Shown: positions 48,329 through 57,778 of the stretch, piece by piece | Position numbering within the stretch: position 1 is the first letter of the stretch | Layout: every line of letters begins with the position of its first letter | Assembly: GCF_037026715.1 (NCBI RefSeq) | Contig: NZ_JBANCG010000007.1 | Coordinates: forward strand, 1 to 64,000 | Length of the DNA stretch: 64,000 nt | Direction: 5' to 3' | Source of the DNA: Breoghania sp037026715 | GTDB lineage: Bacteria > Pseudomonadota > Alphaproteobacteria > Rhizobiales > Stappiaceae | The notes under the pieces: model-generated | Databases searched by the model: none | The model's input: only the letters and a program-made list of their open reading frames with translations | Told to the model about the DNA's origin: nothing | Position numbers and translations under genes: made by a program

Positions 48329-50008
48329 TCAGGCCGCCCGTACACGGCTCAGGAACGCATCGACCTGTTCGCGCAGCGTTCCCGCATCCTCGTTCAGCGT
48401 ATCGGCGGAGGATTTCACGTCGCCACCCATCGCGCCCGTCCTGGCCGCGCCGTCGCGCACCATGCCGATCGCCTGGCTGACCTGGGTCGTCCCGCGCGCA
48501 GCCTCGGAAATGTTGCGGGCGATTTCCTGCACCGACAGCCCCTGCTCCTCGGCGGCCGCGGCGATGGAAGACGCGGTCTCGCGCATCGTCTCCAGCCGAC
48601 CGCTGATCGTATCGACCGCGGAGATCGAGGAGGATGCTGCATTCTGCATCTGCGCGATCTGGCTTTCGATCTGCTCGGTCGCCTTGGCGGTCTGGCTGGC
48701 GAGCTGCTTCACTTCGCTGGCGACCACGGCAAACCCCTTGCCCGCCTCGCCGGCCCGCGCCGCCTCGATGGTGGCGTTCAGTGCCAGGAGGTTGGTCTGC
48801 TCCGCGATTTCCTGAATGAGGCTTATCACCTCGCCGATGCGAGCCACCACGTCGCGAAGTTCGCCGACGGACGTGCTGGTGCGGGCCACCTCGGCGGCCG
48901 TCTCCACGACGAGCTTTGCGTTGTTCTCCAGCTGGTTGTTGATCTCGCGCACGGATTCGGCGAGTTGCTCGGCCGCATCCGCCACGGAATTCACGTTCGC
49001 CGACGCCTGCTCGGAGGCACTTGACGCGTCGATCACCTGGCCCGACGTCGCATCGGCGAGCGATGAGAGCTGGTCGGCGTTGCCCGACAACGCATTGGCG
49101 GAAATGCCCAAGCGCTCGACCAGCGCCTTGACCGTATCCTCGAACTCCTTGGCGAGCGCCTGCAGCTCCGCCTTGCGTTCCTGCCGCGCGGTTTCCTCGC
49201 GTTCGCGCACGGCCTCCTCCAGCCGGCGGTTTTCGGCGAGGTTGTCCCGGAAGATCGTGAGCGCCCGGGCGAGGTCGCCGACCTCGTCGCCGCGTTCGGC
49301 ATAGTCGATATGTGTATCCAGCGCGCCCTCGGCGATTTCAGCCGTCTCGCGCGCAATCACCCGCATCGGCCGCGAGATGCCACGGTAGGAGAACAATGCA
49401 GCGAAAACCGCGATAAGCAGCATGACCACGCCGGAAGCGGTGGCGACCATTTCGACATTGCTGAGCTGGCTGCGCTGCATCTTTTCCGCCGCATCGATAC
49501 GCGCCAGCAACTGGGTGCGATACGAATTAAGCGCCGCGTGGATCTCCTCGGTCAGGGCCTGTACGTCGCCCGTGACTTCCAGCGCGCGCGCAAGTTCGAC
49601 CGTATCGGGCCGCTCCATCAGGGAGATCTGCCGGTCGGCAAACGTCTTCTCCCACTCGACCGCCTTTGCGTTTGCGAGCTTGAGCGTGTCCACCTCGCCA
49701 ATCAGCGAGCCTTTCAACTTGTCATAGACCGCCTCGCGCGCATCGACTTCCTTGTGATAGGCATCGATGTTGGAAATCTCGCCGGTCAGCAGGTACGTGC
49801 GGATGGCCGCCTGGGCGGAAGAAATCGCCATTTCGTAGACGTTCGCATCGTCGAGCGTCTTCATGAGTTCCGTCTTCTCCTGAACGGAATTTCGCGTTTC
49901 CGTCAGTTGGGAGACGGTTACGACAGCACCGGCAAGACCGATGACGAGAATGCAGGCGAAGATCGCGGTCAGCTTTGCTGTGACAGTGAGCTTGCTCAAG
50001 GTTCTCAT
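48329..50008 (-). CDS. Methyl-accepting chemotaxis protein
   Basis: A 559-residue transmembrane chemoreceptor. TM1 is at about 12-32, a helical periplasmic domain (CHASE3 or four-helix type) at about 35-185, and TM2 follows (VVMLLIAVFAALFSYRGI). Then come HAMP with AEIAEGALDTHIDYAERGDE, a coiled coil, and the signalling domain with the hairpin tip EIAEQTNLLALNATIEAARA and GEAGKGFAVVASEVKQLA. No CheR-binding pentapeptide is seen at the C-terminus. The start follows GAGGAAAAAC. It lies 35 bases after a secreted sensor-domain gene, so the two are co-transcribed. Confidence 0.94.
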   Translation of the reverse strand: MRTLSKLTVTAKLTAIFACILVIGLAGAVVTVSQLTETRNSVQEKTELMKTLDDANVYEMAISSAQAAIRTYLLTGEISNIDAYHKEVDAREAVYDKLKGSLIGEVDTLKLANAKAVEWEKTFADRQISLMERPDTVELARALEVTGDVQALTEEIHAALNSYRTQLLARIDAAEKMQRSQLSNVEMVATASGVVMLLIAVFAALFSYRGISRPMRVIARETAEIAEGALDTHIDYAERGDEVGDLARALTIFRDNLAENRRLEEAVREREETARQERKAELQALAKEFEDTVKALVERLGISANALSGNADQLSSLADATSGQVIDASSASEQASANVNSVADAAEQLAESVREINNQLENNAKLVVETAAEVARTSTSVGELRDVVARIGEVISLIQEIAEQTNLLALNATIEAARAGEAGKGFAVVASEVKQLASQTAKATEQIESQIAQMQNAASSSISAVDTISGRLETMRETASSIAAAAEEQGLSVQEIARNISEAARGTTQVSQAIGMVRDGAARTGAMGGDVKSSADTLNEDAGTLREQVDAFLSRVRAA

Positions 50009-50043
50009 TGTTTTTCCTCGGGCCTCTTGGATGGGATTGGCGA

Positions 50044-50664
50044 TCATACGCTCTTGCGGCGCTGCAGTTCGCTCAGATTGATCTCGAAGGTCGCCGCGCC
50101 GATCGGCGTGCCGTCCTTGACATCGGGGATCGTCATGTTGACCTGCACCCGCCACGTCTTCGTGCCGTCGTGCCATTCCGGCTCGTCGATGAAGACCGCA
50201 TTCGCTCCAACGGGGAACGTCTTCTGGAACTTGGCCTCGTCGCCCTGCCAGTAGTCGGAGGTAATGGAGCTCTGGCCGACATTGAGCCCCTTGGCGTCCA
50301 TCACGAAAATTTCCGAATAGAGACCGAGTGAGCCCGCCTGCATGCGCAAGAGCTGCGCGGAGGCCGGATTCGACAGGGTGCGGGCGATGAGCGGCTGCTT
50401 TCCGTCCGACTTGGTTTCCGCCCGCCACTCCTTGTCGAGCTCGTCAATACGCGCCTGATCGATCCCGCCCAGTCGACGGTTCTGCGCCTTCACGGAGATC
50501 TGGATGACCTCGTCGCGAACGATCTCATGCAGGCCGGCAACGACATCCTCGGTTACCAGCGCGCCAACATCGGGCGCAGGAACGCTGGGAACAGGTTCCG
50601 CTGCGTTCGCACCGAAATGCAAAAAAACGCCGACCAGCATTCCGCTGACAAGACACCTCGACAT
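50044..50664 (-). CDS. Secreted PDC-type sensor domain protein
   Basis: A 206-residue protein with a signal peptide (to about residue 22, GANAAE). It resembles a PDC/Cache ligand-binding domain: the helical SAQLLRMQAGSLGLYSEIFVM leads into a strand pair with DAKGLNVGQSSITSDYWQGD and later WRVQVNMTIPDVKDGTPIG. It lacks a membrane anchor or signalling domain of its own. The start follows GGGAGGTG eight bases away. Its pairing with the chemoreceptor suggests that it binds a ligand and docks on the receptor, but this is inference. Confidence 0.82.
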   Translation of the reverse strand: MSRCLVSGMLVGVFLHFGANAAEPVPSVPAPDVGALVTEDVVAGLHEIVRDEVIQISVKAQNRRLGGIDQARIDELDKEWRAETKSDGKQPLIARTLSNPASAQLLRMQAGSLGLYSEIFVMDAKGLNVGQSSITSDYWQGDEAKFQKTFPVGANAVFIDEPEWHDGTKTWRVQVNMTIPDVKDGTPIGAATFEINLSELQRRKSV

Positions 50665-51040
50665 TAGCCGCACACCTCCCGATATACATGATGCGACCAA
50701 CGCTCCCCCAATTGTCTTTATTCAAACTTAATTTGCTGGCATGGTAAGTATTCTGCACTATGCAAAATCGCTAAGTTTCCCACCGCCGTCGAAGACCTGC
50801 CACTGTGCGACACCATGAACCTGACGCAATAGTCGGCGCGCGGGGTTCTGCGCGACACGCCCTCTTGCGTCAACGGCCCTGCCTCAAGGTCTGGCCCGAA
50901 GATGGAAGTTGGTTCTTCGGGTCCGTTTCCGATGCCTTTGGTCCGGTGGGACAATTCTGCTGCCTTGGTCGAGATGACAGCCCGGATCAAAAGCCGTAAA
51001 ACAATTTTGCGGCAGTGCATCATTCGGGAGGAACAGCACC

Positions 51041-53032
51041 ATGTCGGACACGCGTGAGACAGGGCGGGACAAGCCTTGGATCTTCCGCACCTATGCGGGG
51101 CATTCGACGGCGGCGGCCTCGAATGCGCTTTATCGTTCAAATCTCGCCAAGGGGCAGACGGGGCTCTCCGTCGCCTTCGACCTGCCGACCCAGACCGGCT
51201 ACGATCCCGACCACGCCCTTGCGCGCGGCGAGGTCGGCAAGGTTGGCGTGCCGGTGGCGCATCTGGGCGACATGCGGAGGCTGTTCGCCGATATTCCGCT
51301 TGAGAAGATGAACACCTCGATGACGATCAACGCCACGGCACCGTGGCTGCTGGCGCTCTACGTGGCGGCCGCCGACGAGCAGGGGGCGGACCGCAAGCTT
51401 CTTTCCGGCACGACGCAGAACGATCTCATCAAGGAATATCTCTCGCGCGGCACCTATGTGTTCCCGCCAGCGCCCTCCATGCGGCTCACCACCGACATGA
51501 TCGCCTGGACATACGGCGAGATGCCGAAGTTCAACCCGATGAACGTCTGCTCCTACCACCTGCAGGAGGCCGGCGCGACACCGGTTCAGGAACTCGCTTT
51601 CGCACTCGCGACGGCGCAGGCCGTGCTCGACAATGTGAAAGCCTCGGGGGCCATTCCGGCGGAGGATTTCCCGAAAGCCGTCGGCCGCATCTCGTTCTTC
51701 GTCAATGCAGGCCTGCGGTTCATCACCGAGATGTGCAAGATGCGCGCGTTCACGGAGCTGTGGGACGAGATCTGCCGCGAGCGCTACGGCGTGGAGGACG
51801 AGCGCTACCGCCGCTTCCGCTATGGCGTGCAGGTGAATTCGCTGGGCCTGACCGAGCAGCAGCCGGAAAACAACGTCTACCGCATCCTCATCGAGATGCT
51901 GGCCGTGGTGCTGTCGAAAAACGCCCGCGCCCGCGCCGTGCAATTGCCTGCCTGGAACGAGGCGCTCGGCCTGCCCCGCCCCTTCGACCAGCAATGGTCG
52001 CTCCGCATGCAGCAGATCGTCGCCTACGAGACCGACCTTCTGGACTACGGCGACATCTTTGACGGTTCCGCCGAAATCACCGCGAAGGTGGAGGCGCTGA
52101 AGGCGGAAGCGCGCGAGGAGCTTGCCCGCATCGACGCCATGGGCGGCGCGGTTGCGGCGGTCGAATCCTCCTACATGAAGCAGAAGCTCGTTGAATCGAA
52201 TTCCCGCCGGCTGGAGGCGATCGAGCGTGGCGAACAGGTCGTGGTCGGCGTCAACCGCTGGACGGAGAGCGAACCCTCGCCGCTGGCGGGCGGGGCCGAC
52301 GGCGGCATTCTCACCGTACCCGAACACGTCGAGGCGGAAGCGGTGGAAGCCGTGAAGGCCTGGCGCGAAGCGCGCGACGAGGCCGCCGTTGCCGCAGCGC
52401 TTGCCGAGCTGAAGTCGGCAGCCGCGGAAGACCGCAATATCATGGAGCCCTCCATCGCGGCGGCAAAAGCGGGTGCCACGACGGGCGAATGGGGCGCCGC
52501 ACTTCGCGAGGTCTTCGGCGAGTACCGCGCCCCCACCGGCGTCGGCCGCGCGGCCCGCGAGGATGGCGGCGACACGGACGCCGTGCGCGCCTCGGTCGAT
52601 GCCATCTCCCGCCGTCTCGGGCGGCGGCTGAAGTTCCTGGTCGGCAAGCCCGGACTCGACGGTCATTCCAACGGCGCCGAACAGATCGCGGTCCGCGCCC
52701 GCGACTGCGGCATGGAAGTCGTCTACGAAGGCATCCGCCTGACGCCCGCCCAGATCGTCAACGCGGCGTTGGAAGAGGGCGTGCACGTGGTGGGGCTGTC
52801 GATCCTCTCGGGATCGCATCTGGCGCTGGTGCGCGACGTGATGGACCGCATGCGGGCATCAGGTCTCGACGACGTGCCCGTCGTCGTCGGCGGCATCATC
52901 CCCGACGAGGACGCCAAGGCGCTGAGAGCGGCGGGCGTAGCGGCTGTCTACACGCCGAAGGATTTCCAGCTCACGGAAATCATGGCGGATGTCGTCAGGA
53001 TCGTGGAGGCGCAGGCGGAGAAGGCGGCTTAG
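51041..53032 (+). CDS. ecm: Ethylmalonyl-CoA mutase (MeaA)
   Basis: Ecm rearranges (2R)-ethylmalonyl-CoA to methylsuccinyl-CoA with adenosylcobalamin. The 663-residue protein has the TIM-barrel mutase domain at the N-terminus (WIFRTYAGHSTAAASNALYR, VAFDLPTQTGYDPDH, NVCSYHLQEAGATPVQELAF). The B12-binding domain is at the C-terminus, with the cobalt-ligand histidine in GLDGHSNGAEQIAV and later GLSILSGSHLALV. The FRTYAGHS start and the absence of methylmalonyl-type features place it in the MeaA/Ecm branch. It is about 3 kb from ccr and diverges from the chemotaxis genes. Confidence 0.95.
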   Translation: MSDTRETGRDKPWIFRTYAGHSTAAASNALYRSNLAKGQTGLSVAFDLPTQTGYDPDHALARGEVGKVGVPVAHLGDMRRLFADIPLEKMNTSMTINATAPWLLALYVAAADEQGADRKLLSGTTQNDLIKEYLSRGTYVFPPAPSMRLTTDMIAWTYGEMPKFNPMNVCSYHLQEAGATPVQELAFALATAQAVLDNVKASGAIPAEDFPKAVGRISFFVNAGLRFITEMCKMRAFTELWDEICRERYGVEDERYRRFRYGVQVNSLGLTEQQPENNVYRILIEMLAVVLSKNARARAVQLPAWNEALGLPRPFDQQWSLRMQQIVAYETDLLDYGDIFDGSAEITAKVEALKAEAREELARIDAMGGAVAAVESSYMKQKLVESNSRRLEAIERGEQVVVGVNRWTESEPSPLAGGADGGILTVPEHVEAEAVEAVKAWREARDEAAVAAALAELKSAAAEDRNIMEPSIAAAKAGATTGEWGAALREVFGEYRAPTGVGRAAREDGGDTDAVRASVDAISRRLGRRLKFLVGKPGLDGHSNGAEQIAVRARDCGMEVVYEGIRLTPAQIVNAALEEGVHVVGLSILSGSHLALVRDVMDRMRASGLDDVPVVVGGIIPDEDAKALRAAGVAAVYTPKDFQLTEIMADVVRIVEAQAEKAA

Positions 53033-53059
53033 CGCCGCCTTTCGCCGCTCTCGCCGTCA

Positions 53060-53081
53060 TTGCCCGGCTTCGTCCGGGCAA
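53060..53081. repeat. Short REP-like hairpin after ecm
   Basis: TTGCCCGG and CCGGGCAA pair around a 6-base loop, preceded by GTCA. The form matches a common alphaproteobacterial palindromic repeat and may serve as a transcription end between ecm and the convergent MFS gene. Confidence 0.6.
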
Positions 53082-53092
53082 TCCACGACCCC

Positions 53093-54343
53093 TCACACCC
53101 GCCCGTCGAGATGCCGCGCCTTCCTCAGGTCCGGGAACATCTTCGCCCACAGGGCCGCCACCGCCATCGTGCCCATGCCGCCGACGACGACGGCCGACAC
53201 CGTGCCGATGGCCGCGGCCATGACGCCGGCGCGGAATTCGCCCAGTTCGTTCGAGGCGCCGACGAACACCATGTTGACCGCGTTGACCCGGCCGCGCAAC
53301 GCATCGGGTGTCCACAGCTGGATCAGCGTCTCCCGCACATAGACCGACACCATGTCGAAAGCGCCCATCAGCAGCAGCGCGGCGATCGACAGCCAGGGCA
53401 TGGTGGAGACGCCGAACAGAACCGTGAAGGCTCCGAACAATCCCACGAAGACGAACATCAGAAGGCCCGCGTGATCGCGCAAGGGGTGGGAGGCAAGCCA
53501 CATCGCGACCATGATGGCGCCGATGCCGGGGGCCGCGCGCAACAGGCCGAGGCCCCAGGGACCCAGCTCCAGGATATCGCGCGCATAGACCGGCAGCAGC
53601 GCCACGGCGCCGCCGAGCAGCACGGCGAAAAGATCGAGCGAGATCGCGCCCAGCACCACTTTTTCCCGCCAGATATAGCGAAAACCGTCGACGACGGAGG
53701 CGAACGTCACCTGCCCCGCCGCCGTGTGCTGTTCGGGACGCGGGATGGAGAGCGCCGAAACCGCGGCGGCCGCCAGCATGACGAGCGCAACGGCGTAGCT
53801 CGCGTAGGGCGAAACGCCGTAGAGCAGGCCGCCGGCCACGGGGCCGACGATGCTTGCCACCTGCCAGGCGGAGGAGTTCCACGCGATCGCGTTGGCGAGA
53901 TGTTCCGGCGGCACAAGATTGGTCACGAGTGCGGAAGACGCAGGATTGAAGAAGGCGCGCGCCGTGCCGAAACCGATGAGCAGCACGAAGATCGGCCACA
54001 CGGTTCCGGAAGCCGCTCCTGCACCGGAGAGCGTGAAGGCAAGCAGCAGCGCCGCCATCGCCCCTTCCGCGATCAGCGCCGTTCCCATCACCGTGCGCCG
54101 GCCGAAGCGGTCGGCGACCGTTCCCGTCACCAGCACCAGCAGGAAGGCGGGCAGAAACTGCGCCAGCCCCACGAAGCCCAGATCCAGCGGATCGCGCGTG
54201 ATGTCGTAGACCTGCCAGCCCACCGAGACGGAGACGATCTGCACCGCGAAGGTGGAACCGAAGCGTGCGCCCCAGTAGCGGCGGAAGGCCGGATGGGAAA
54301 AGGCCAGAAAGCGGGATTGATCAGGCGCGTGGGATGCGGACAT
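53093..54343 (-). CDS. MFS transporter, EntS-like
   Basis: A 416-residue major facilitator protein with 12 predicted helices. The N-terminal part has FRRYWGARFGSTFAVQIVSV, VGWQVYDITRDPLDLGFVGL and the loop motif GTVADRFGRRTVM. The arrangement is that of the EntS/MFS_3 group, which includes siderophore and drug exporters; the substrate here is unknown. The start at MSASHAPDQ is preferred to one 24 codons upstream. It ends convergently against ecm. Confidence 0.9.
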   Translation of the reverse strand: MSASHAPDQSRFLAFSHPAFRRYWGARFGSTFAVQIVSVSVGWQVYDITRDPLDLGFVGLAQFLPAFLLVLVTGTVADRFGRRTVMGTALIAEGAMAALLLAFTLSGAGAASGTVWPIFVLLIGFGTARAFFNPASSALVTNLVPPEHLANAIAWNSSAWQVASIVGPVAGGLLYGVSPYASYAVALVMLAAAAVSALSIPRPEQHTAAGQVTFASVVDGFRYIWREKVVLGAISLDLFAVLLGGAVALLPVYARDILELGPWGLGLLRAAPGIGAIMVAMWLASHPLRDHAGLLMFVFVGLFGAFTVLFGVSTMPWLSIAALLLMGAFDMVSVYVRETLIQLWTPDALRGRVNAVNMVFVGASNELGEFRAGVMAAAIGTVSAVVVGGMGTMAVAALWAKMFPDLRKARHLDGRV

Positions 54344-54614
54344 GGTGTGGCCTTGGCGAGGGGCATTGGGCGGGACGCGATCGGTGCTGCCCTTGCGGTT
54401 TCTGCCGACAGCCACATACTTCCCTTACAGCAAGTCGTCCCCGGCGCACAATGGATCGAAACAAAATGCAATGCGCGTCTGGCGCGCCCCATCTCGGGGA
54501 AGACATAGTGTCGTTCGCCACGCAACCTGCTGGATTGTATGCCGGCGAAAGGATAGGGTCCGGACCGCGTGAACCCGTAATTTCAACGCCCTGCCCTCGA
54601 GCCTTCCGATAGCC

Positions 54615-55418
54615 ATGACAGACCGACTGACGATCGCCACCTGGAACATCAACTCCGTGCGGCTGCGGCTGCCGATCGTCGAGCATTTCCTGAAGACCTA
54701 TCAGCCCGACGTGCTGTGCCTGCAGGAAACCAAGTGCCCGGACGCGAACTTTCCCTTCGCGGCGCTGCGCAAGGCCGGCTACCAGAACATCGAGATTTCG
54801 GGCCAGAAGGGCTATCACGGCGTCGCCACGCTTTCCAAGCGCCCGCTCACCGGCACCGAGCGGCGGCGCTTCTGCGACAAGGACGATTGCCGTCACATCG
54901 GCACCGACGTGCCGTTCTCCGGCCGTCATCTGCGCATCCACAACTTCTACGTTCCCGCCGGCGGCGACGAGCCGGATCCGCACATCAACGAGAAATTCCA
55001 GCACAAACTCGACTTTCTCACCGAGATGGAAGACTGGCTGGGCGCGACGACCTTTCCTTGCGTCGTCGTCGGCGATCTCAATATCGCCCCCTACGAGAAC
55101 GACGTGTGGTCGTCTAAGCAGCTTTCGCGCGTCGTCAGTCACACGCCGCTGGAGCGCGAACGGCTGGAGGACGTGCGCCAGGCCGGCCCCTTCGTCGATG
55201 CCATGCGCCGCTTCGTGCCGATGGAGGAAAAGCTCTACACGTGGTGGAGCTACCGCGCCAAGGACTGGCAGGCGGCGAACAAGGGCCGGCGCCTCGACCA
55301 CATCTGGGTGACGCCGCCGCTGGCGCCGAAGGTCACAGACGTCAAGGTCATCGCCGAAGCCCGCGGCTGGGAGCGCCCCTCCGACCACGCTCCGGTGATC
55401 GCAACGCTGGAGGCCTGA
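54615..55418 (+). CDS. xthA: Exodeoxyribonuclease III
   Basis: XthA is the AP endonuclease and 3'-5' exonuclease of base excision repair. The 267-residue protein has the EEP-fold motifs ATWNINSVRLRLP, VLCLQETKCPD, GDLNIAPYENDVW, RRLDHIWVTPPL and the catalytic SDHAPVI. The length is normal. The DNA around its stop codon is tandemly duplicated (17-base period), apparently without effect on the protein. Confidence 0.95.
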   Translation: MTDRLTIATWNINSVRLRLPIVEHFLKTYQPDVLCLQETKCPDANFPFAALRKAGYQNIEISGQKGYHGVATLSKRPLTGTERRRFCDKDDCRHIGTDVPFSGRHLRIHNFYVPAGGDEPDPHINEKFQHKLDFLTEMEDWLGATTFPCVVVGDLNIAPYENDVWSSKQLSRVVSHTPLERERLEDVRQAGPFVDAMRRFVPMEEKLYTWWSYRAKDWQAANKGRRLDHIWVTPPLAPKVTDVKVIAEARGWERPSDHAPVIATLEA

Positions 55419-55436
55419 GGACGCTGGAGGCCTGAG
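55404..55436 (+). repeat. 17-base-period tandem duplication across the xthA stop
   Basis: ACGCTGGAGGCCTGAG occurs twice, one base apart, with the first copy ending xthA (final codons and TGA). The second copy lies just after the stop, so the duplication left the protein intact. Confidence 0.7.
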
Positions 55437-55456
55437 AGCGGGCCCGAACGTGCCCC

Positions 55457-56662
55457 TTATTTCTGTGCCGCCGCCATTTGCGCGGTCACCGCCGCACCTC
55501 CCATGCCCGGTCCGGAGCCGTGTTGACCTGGCTCCGCCGGCAACTCCGCCCGGACCCGCGGCAGGCACTGCGGATAGGTCTGCTGCAGCCAGCCGATCAT
55601 CTTCTCCCGGATCTCACAGCGCAGGTCCCAGGCGCGCGGCGAGGTCGAGGCTGTCATCAGCGCGCGCAGCAAGAGGCCGCGTTCGTCGGACTCGACAACC
55701 TGCAGGTTGACCACGTTGCGATCCCATAGCTTCGAGTCGTCAAGAAATTCCTCAAGCTTCTCGCGCACTTCCTGAACCGGGACCGTGTAATCCACCCGCC
55801 AGTGGACCGAGCCGATGATCGAGGCGCTCTCCCGCGTCCAGTTCTGGAACGGCTTTTCGACAAAATACGAAAGCGGGACCACGAGACGGCGCCAGTCCCA
55901 GATGCGGATGACGACATAGGTCGCCGCGATCTCCTCGATCCAGCCCCACTCGCCCTCCACCACCACCGCATCCTCAATGCGGATCGGCTGGGTCAGCGCG
56001 ATCTGGATGCCGGCGATGATGTTGGAGAGAACGGGACGGGCGGCGAAGCCGACGATCAGCCCGGCGACCCCGGCCGACGCGAACAGCGAAAGTCCGTACT
56101 GGCGCACCGGCTCGAAGGTCATCAGCGCGAGCCCAACCGTCACGATCACGATCAGCACATTGATGACGCGGCGCATCACGCGGATCTGCGTGATGTAGCG
56201 CCGGGCCTGCAGATTGTCTTCCACATCGAGCCGGAAATGGCGGGCGTAGCGGTCGGCGACGACGCCGAGCACGATGATCGCGGCCCAGCCGACCAGCAGG
56301 ATCATCAGCACCACCATGGCGTGGTAGATGTCGCCGATGAACCGGTAGGGCACATTGAGCAGCGGCACGGTGAGCGCCAGCGCCAGAATGAAAAAGGCGA
56401 GCCGGGTGATCGGCCGGCTGCGCCGCGCAATCGTCGCGAGATTCGTGTAGCGCTTGCCGAACGTCCGGTTGAAGAGCCCGATCAGAAACCGGTGAGCCAG
56501 ATAGCCCGCAAGGATGGCCCCCAGGATGAGGGCACCTGCGAGAATCGGATCGGGAAGCTGGTCGATATCGGCCGGGTTCAGATGGTCGAGTTCTGCAAGC
56601 ACGGCGACAGGCGCACCTCTGGCGTAGAGTAGGATGATACCGACCAACGCGAGGGATGCCAC
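55457..56662 (-). CDS. MscS family mechanosensitive ion channel protein
   Basis: A 401-residue small-conductance mechanosensitive channel. About five membrane helices lead to the pore helix and the MscS signature: GVAGLIVGFAARPVLSNIIA then IQIALTQPIRIEDAVVVEGE. The cytoplasmic part has VVIRIWDWRRLVVPLSYFVE. The N-terminus begins with a hydrophobic helix (MASLALVGIILLYARG). The C-terminus ends in an Ala/Gln/Met-rich tail. It probably releases solutes during hypo-osmotic shock. It faces xthA convergently. Confidence 0.92.
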   Translation of the reverse strand: MASLALVGIILLYARGAPVAVLAELDHLNPADIDQLPDPILAGALILGAILAGYLAHRFLIGLFNRTFGKRYTNLATIARRSRPITRLAFFILALALTVPLLNVPYRFIGDIYHAMVVLMILLVGWAAIIVLGVVADRYARHFRLDVEDNLQARRYITQIRVMRRVINVLIVIVTVGLALMTFEPVRQYGLSLFASAGVAGLIVGFAARPVLSNIIAGIQIALTQPIRIEDAVVVEGEWGWIEEIAATYVVIRIWDWRRLVVPLSYFVEKPFQNWTRESASIIGSVHWRVDYTVPVQEVREKLEEFLDDSKLWDRNVVNLQVVESDERGLLLRALMTASTSPRAWDLRCEIREKMIGWLQQTYPQCLPRVRAELPAEPGQHGSGPGMGGAAVTAQMAAAQK

Positions 56663-56687
56663 TTGGTTCCCGAAGGGAACCGGCCGA

Positions 56688-57557
56688 TCAGAACCGCTGC
56701 GTGCGCTCCCGGATCAGCCCTTCCTGCGTGGCGGAGGCGACGAGGCGGCCGTCGCGGGAAAAGAACTTGCCCCGGCTGAACCCGCGCGCGCCCGAGGCGG
56801 AAGGGCTGTCGGAAGCATAGAGCAGCCATTCGTCCGCCCGGAAGGGACGGTGGAACCACAGCGCATGGTCGAGGCTCGCCGGCTGTATGCGGTCGGAAAA
56901 GACCGAAAGCCCGTGCGAGAAGAGCGAGGTGTCGAGCAGCGTCATGTCGGAAGCATAGGCCAGCACGCAGCGATGGATGCTCTTGTCGTTGGGCAGCGCA
57001 TCGTTGGCCCGCACCCAGACGTATTGTTCCGGCGGCAGCTTCTCGTCGGTGAAATAGTGGCGCAGGTCCACCGGGCGGAGCTCGACGGGGCGCTCGCGCG
57101 AGAAATAGAGACGAACCGCCTCAGGCGCCCGCTTCATGATCTCGTCCTTCAGATCCTCCTCGCCGGGCAGGTCCTCCGGCTGGGGAACGTCCGGCATCTC
57201 GGACTGATGGTCGAGACCTTCCTCCGCCACATGGAACGATGCGGCCATGGAAAAGATCGCCTCGCCGTGCTGGATCGCAACGACGCGGCGGGTGGTGAAG
57301 GAGCGACCATCGCGGATGCGTTCCACATCATAGATGATCGGCACCGACGGGTCGCCGGGGCGCAGGAAATAGCCGTGCATCGAATGCGCCGTGCGCTCTT
57401 CGCCCACCGTGCGCGAGGCGGCCACCAGAGCCTGGCCGATCACCCGCCCGCCGAAGACGCGCTGCCAGCCGGTCTTCGGATTGGCGCCGCGAAAGAGATT
57501 GCGTTCCAGCGTTTCCAGATCGAGGATTTCGAGAAGGGTCTCGACAGCCGTGCTCAT
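56688..57557 (-). CDS. tesB: Acyl-CoA thioesterase II
   Basis: TesB hydrolyses acyl-CoA to free acid and CoA. The 289-residue protein has two hot-dog domains; features are LETLERNLFRGANPKTGWQR, VFGGRVIGQALVAASRTV, HSMHGYFLRPGD and, in the second half, the catalytic region SLDHALWFHRPFRADEW. It is transcribed in the same direction as the MscS gene 25 bases downstream. The cellular substrate is not known. Confidence 0.94.
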   Translation of the reverse strand: MSTAVETLLEILDLETLERNLFRGANPKTGWQRVFGGRVIGQALVAASRTVGEERTAHSMHGYFLRPGDPSVPIIYDVERIRDGRSFTTRRVVAIQHGEAIFSMAASFHVAEEGLDHQSEMPDVPQPEDLPGEEDLKDEIMKRAPEAVRLYFSRERPVELRPVDLRHYFTDEKLPPEQYVWVRANDALPNDKSIHRCVLAYASDMTLLDTSLFSHGLSVFSDRIQPASLDHALWFHRPFRADEWLLYASDSPSASGARGFSRGKFFSRDGRLVASATQEGLIRERTQRF

Positions 57558-57778
57558 ATGCGTTTGCTTCCTGTGGCCTGCCTGCGGCGGAACGCACGTT
57601 GCGGACCGGACCGCGCTTCCAATGGGCGGGAAAAACGTTAGATAGAACGGCAGATATCAGCGACGCTGCCGGGCATCAACCGGCGAAACCCTGCGCGGAG
57701 CCCGGCCGCCAAGTCAAGCCGGCGGCGTTCGGGTCGGGGAATGGACGGCCATCGGCCGGCAAATCTTGAGGTACGGAC

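Noticed and set aside
50794..50814. B12-box-like string (GACCTGCC followed by GCCACTG) ahead of ecm, suggesting a cobalamin riboswitch
   Set aside because: The surrounding sequence lacks the other conserved riboswitch blocks in order, the two elements overlap each other, and riboswitch control of a B12-dependent mutase would be the reverse of the usual logic.
51137..52819. Long open frame (560 codons) on the minus strand opposite ecm
   Set aside because: It is fully antisense to a well-supported gene, has no recognisable domain and is rich in His, Arg and Ala, as is typical for the opposite strand of a G+C-rich gene.
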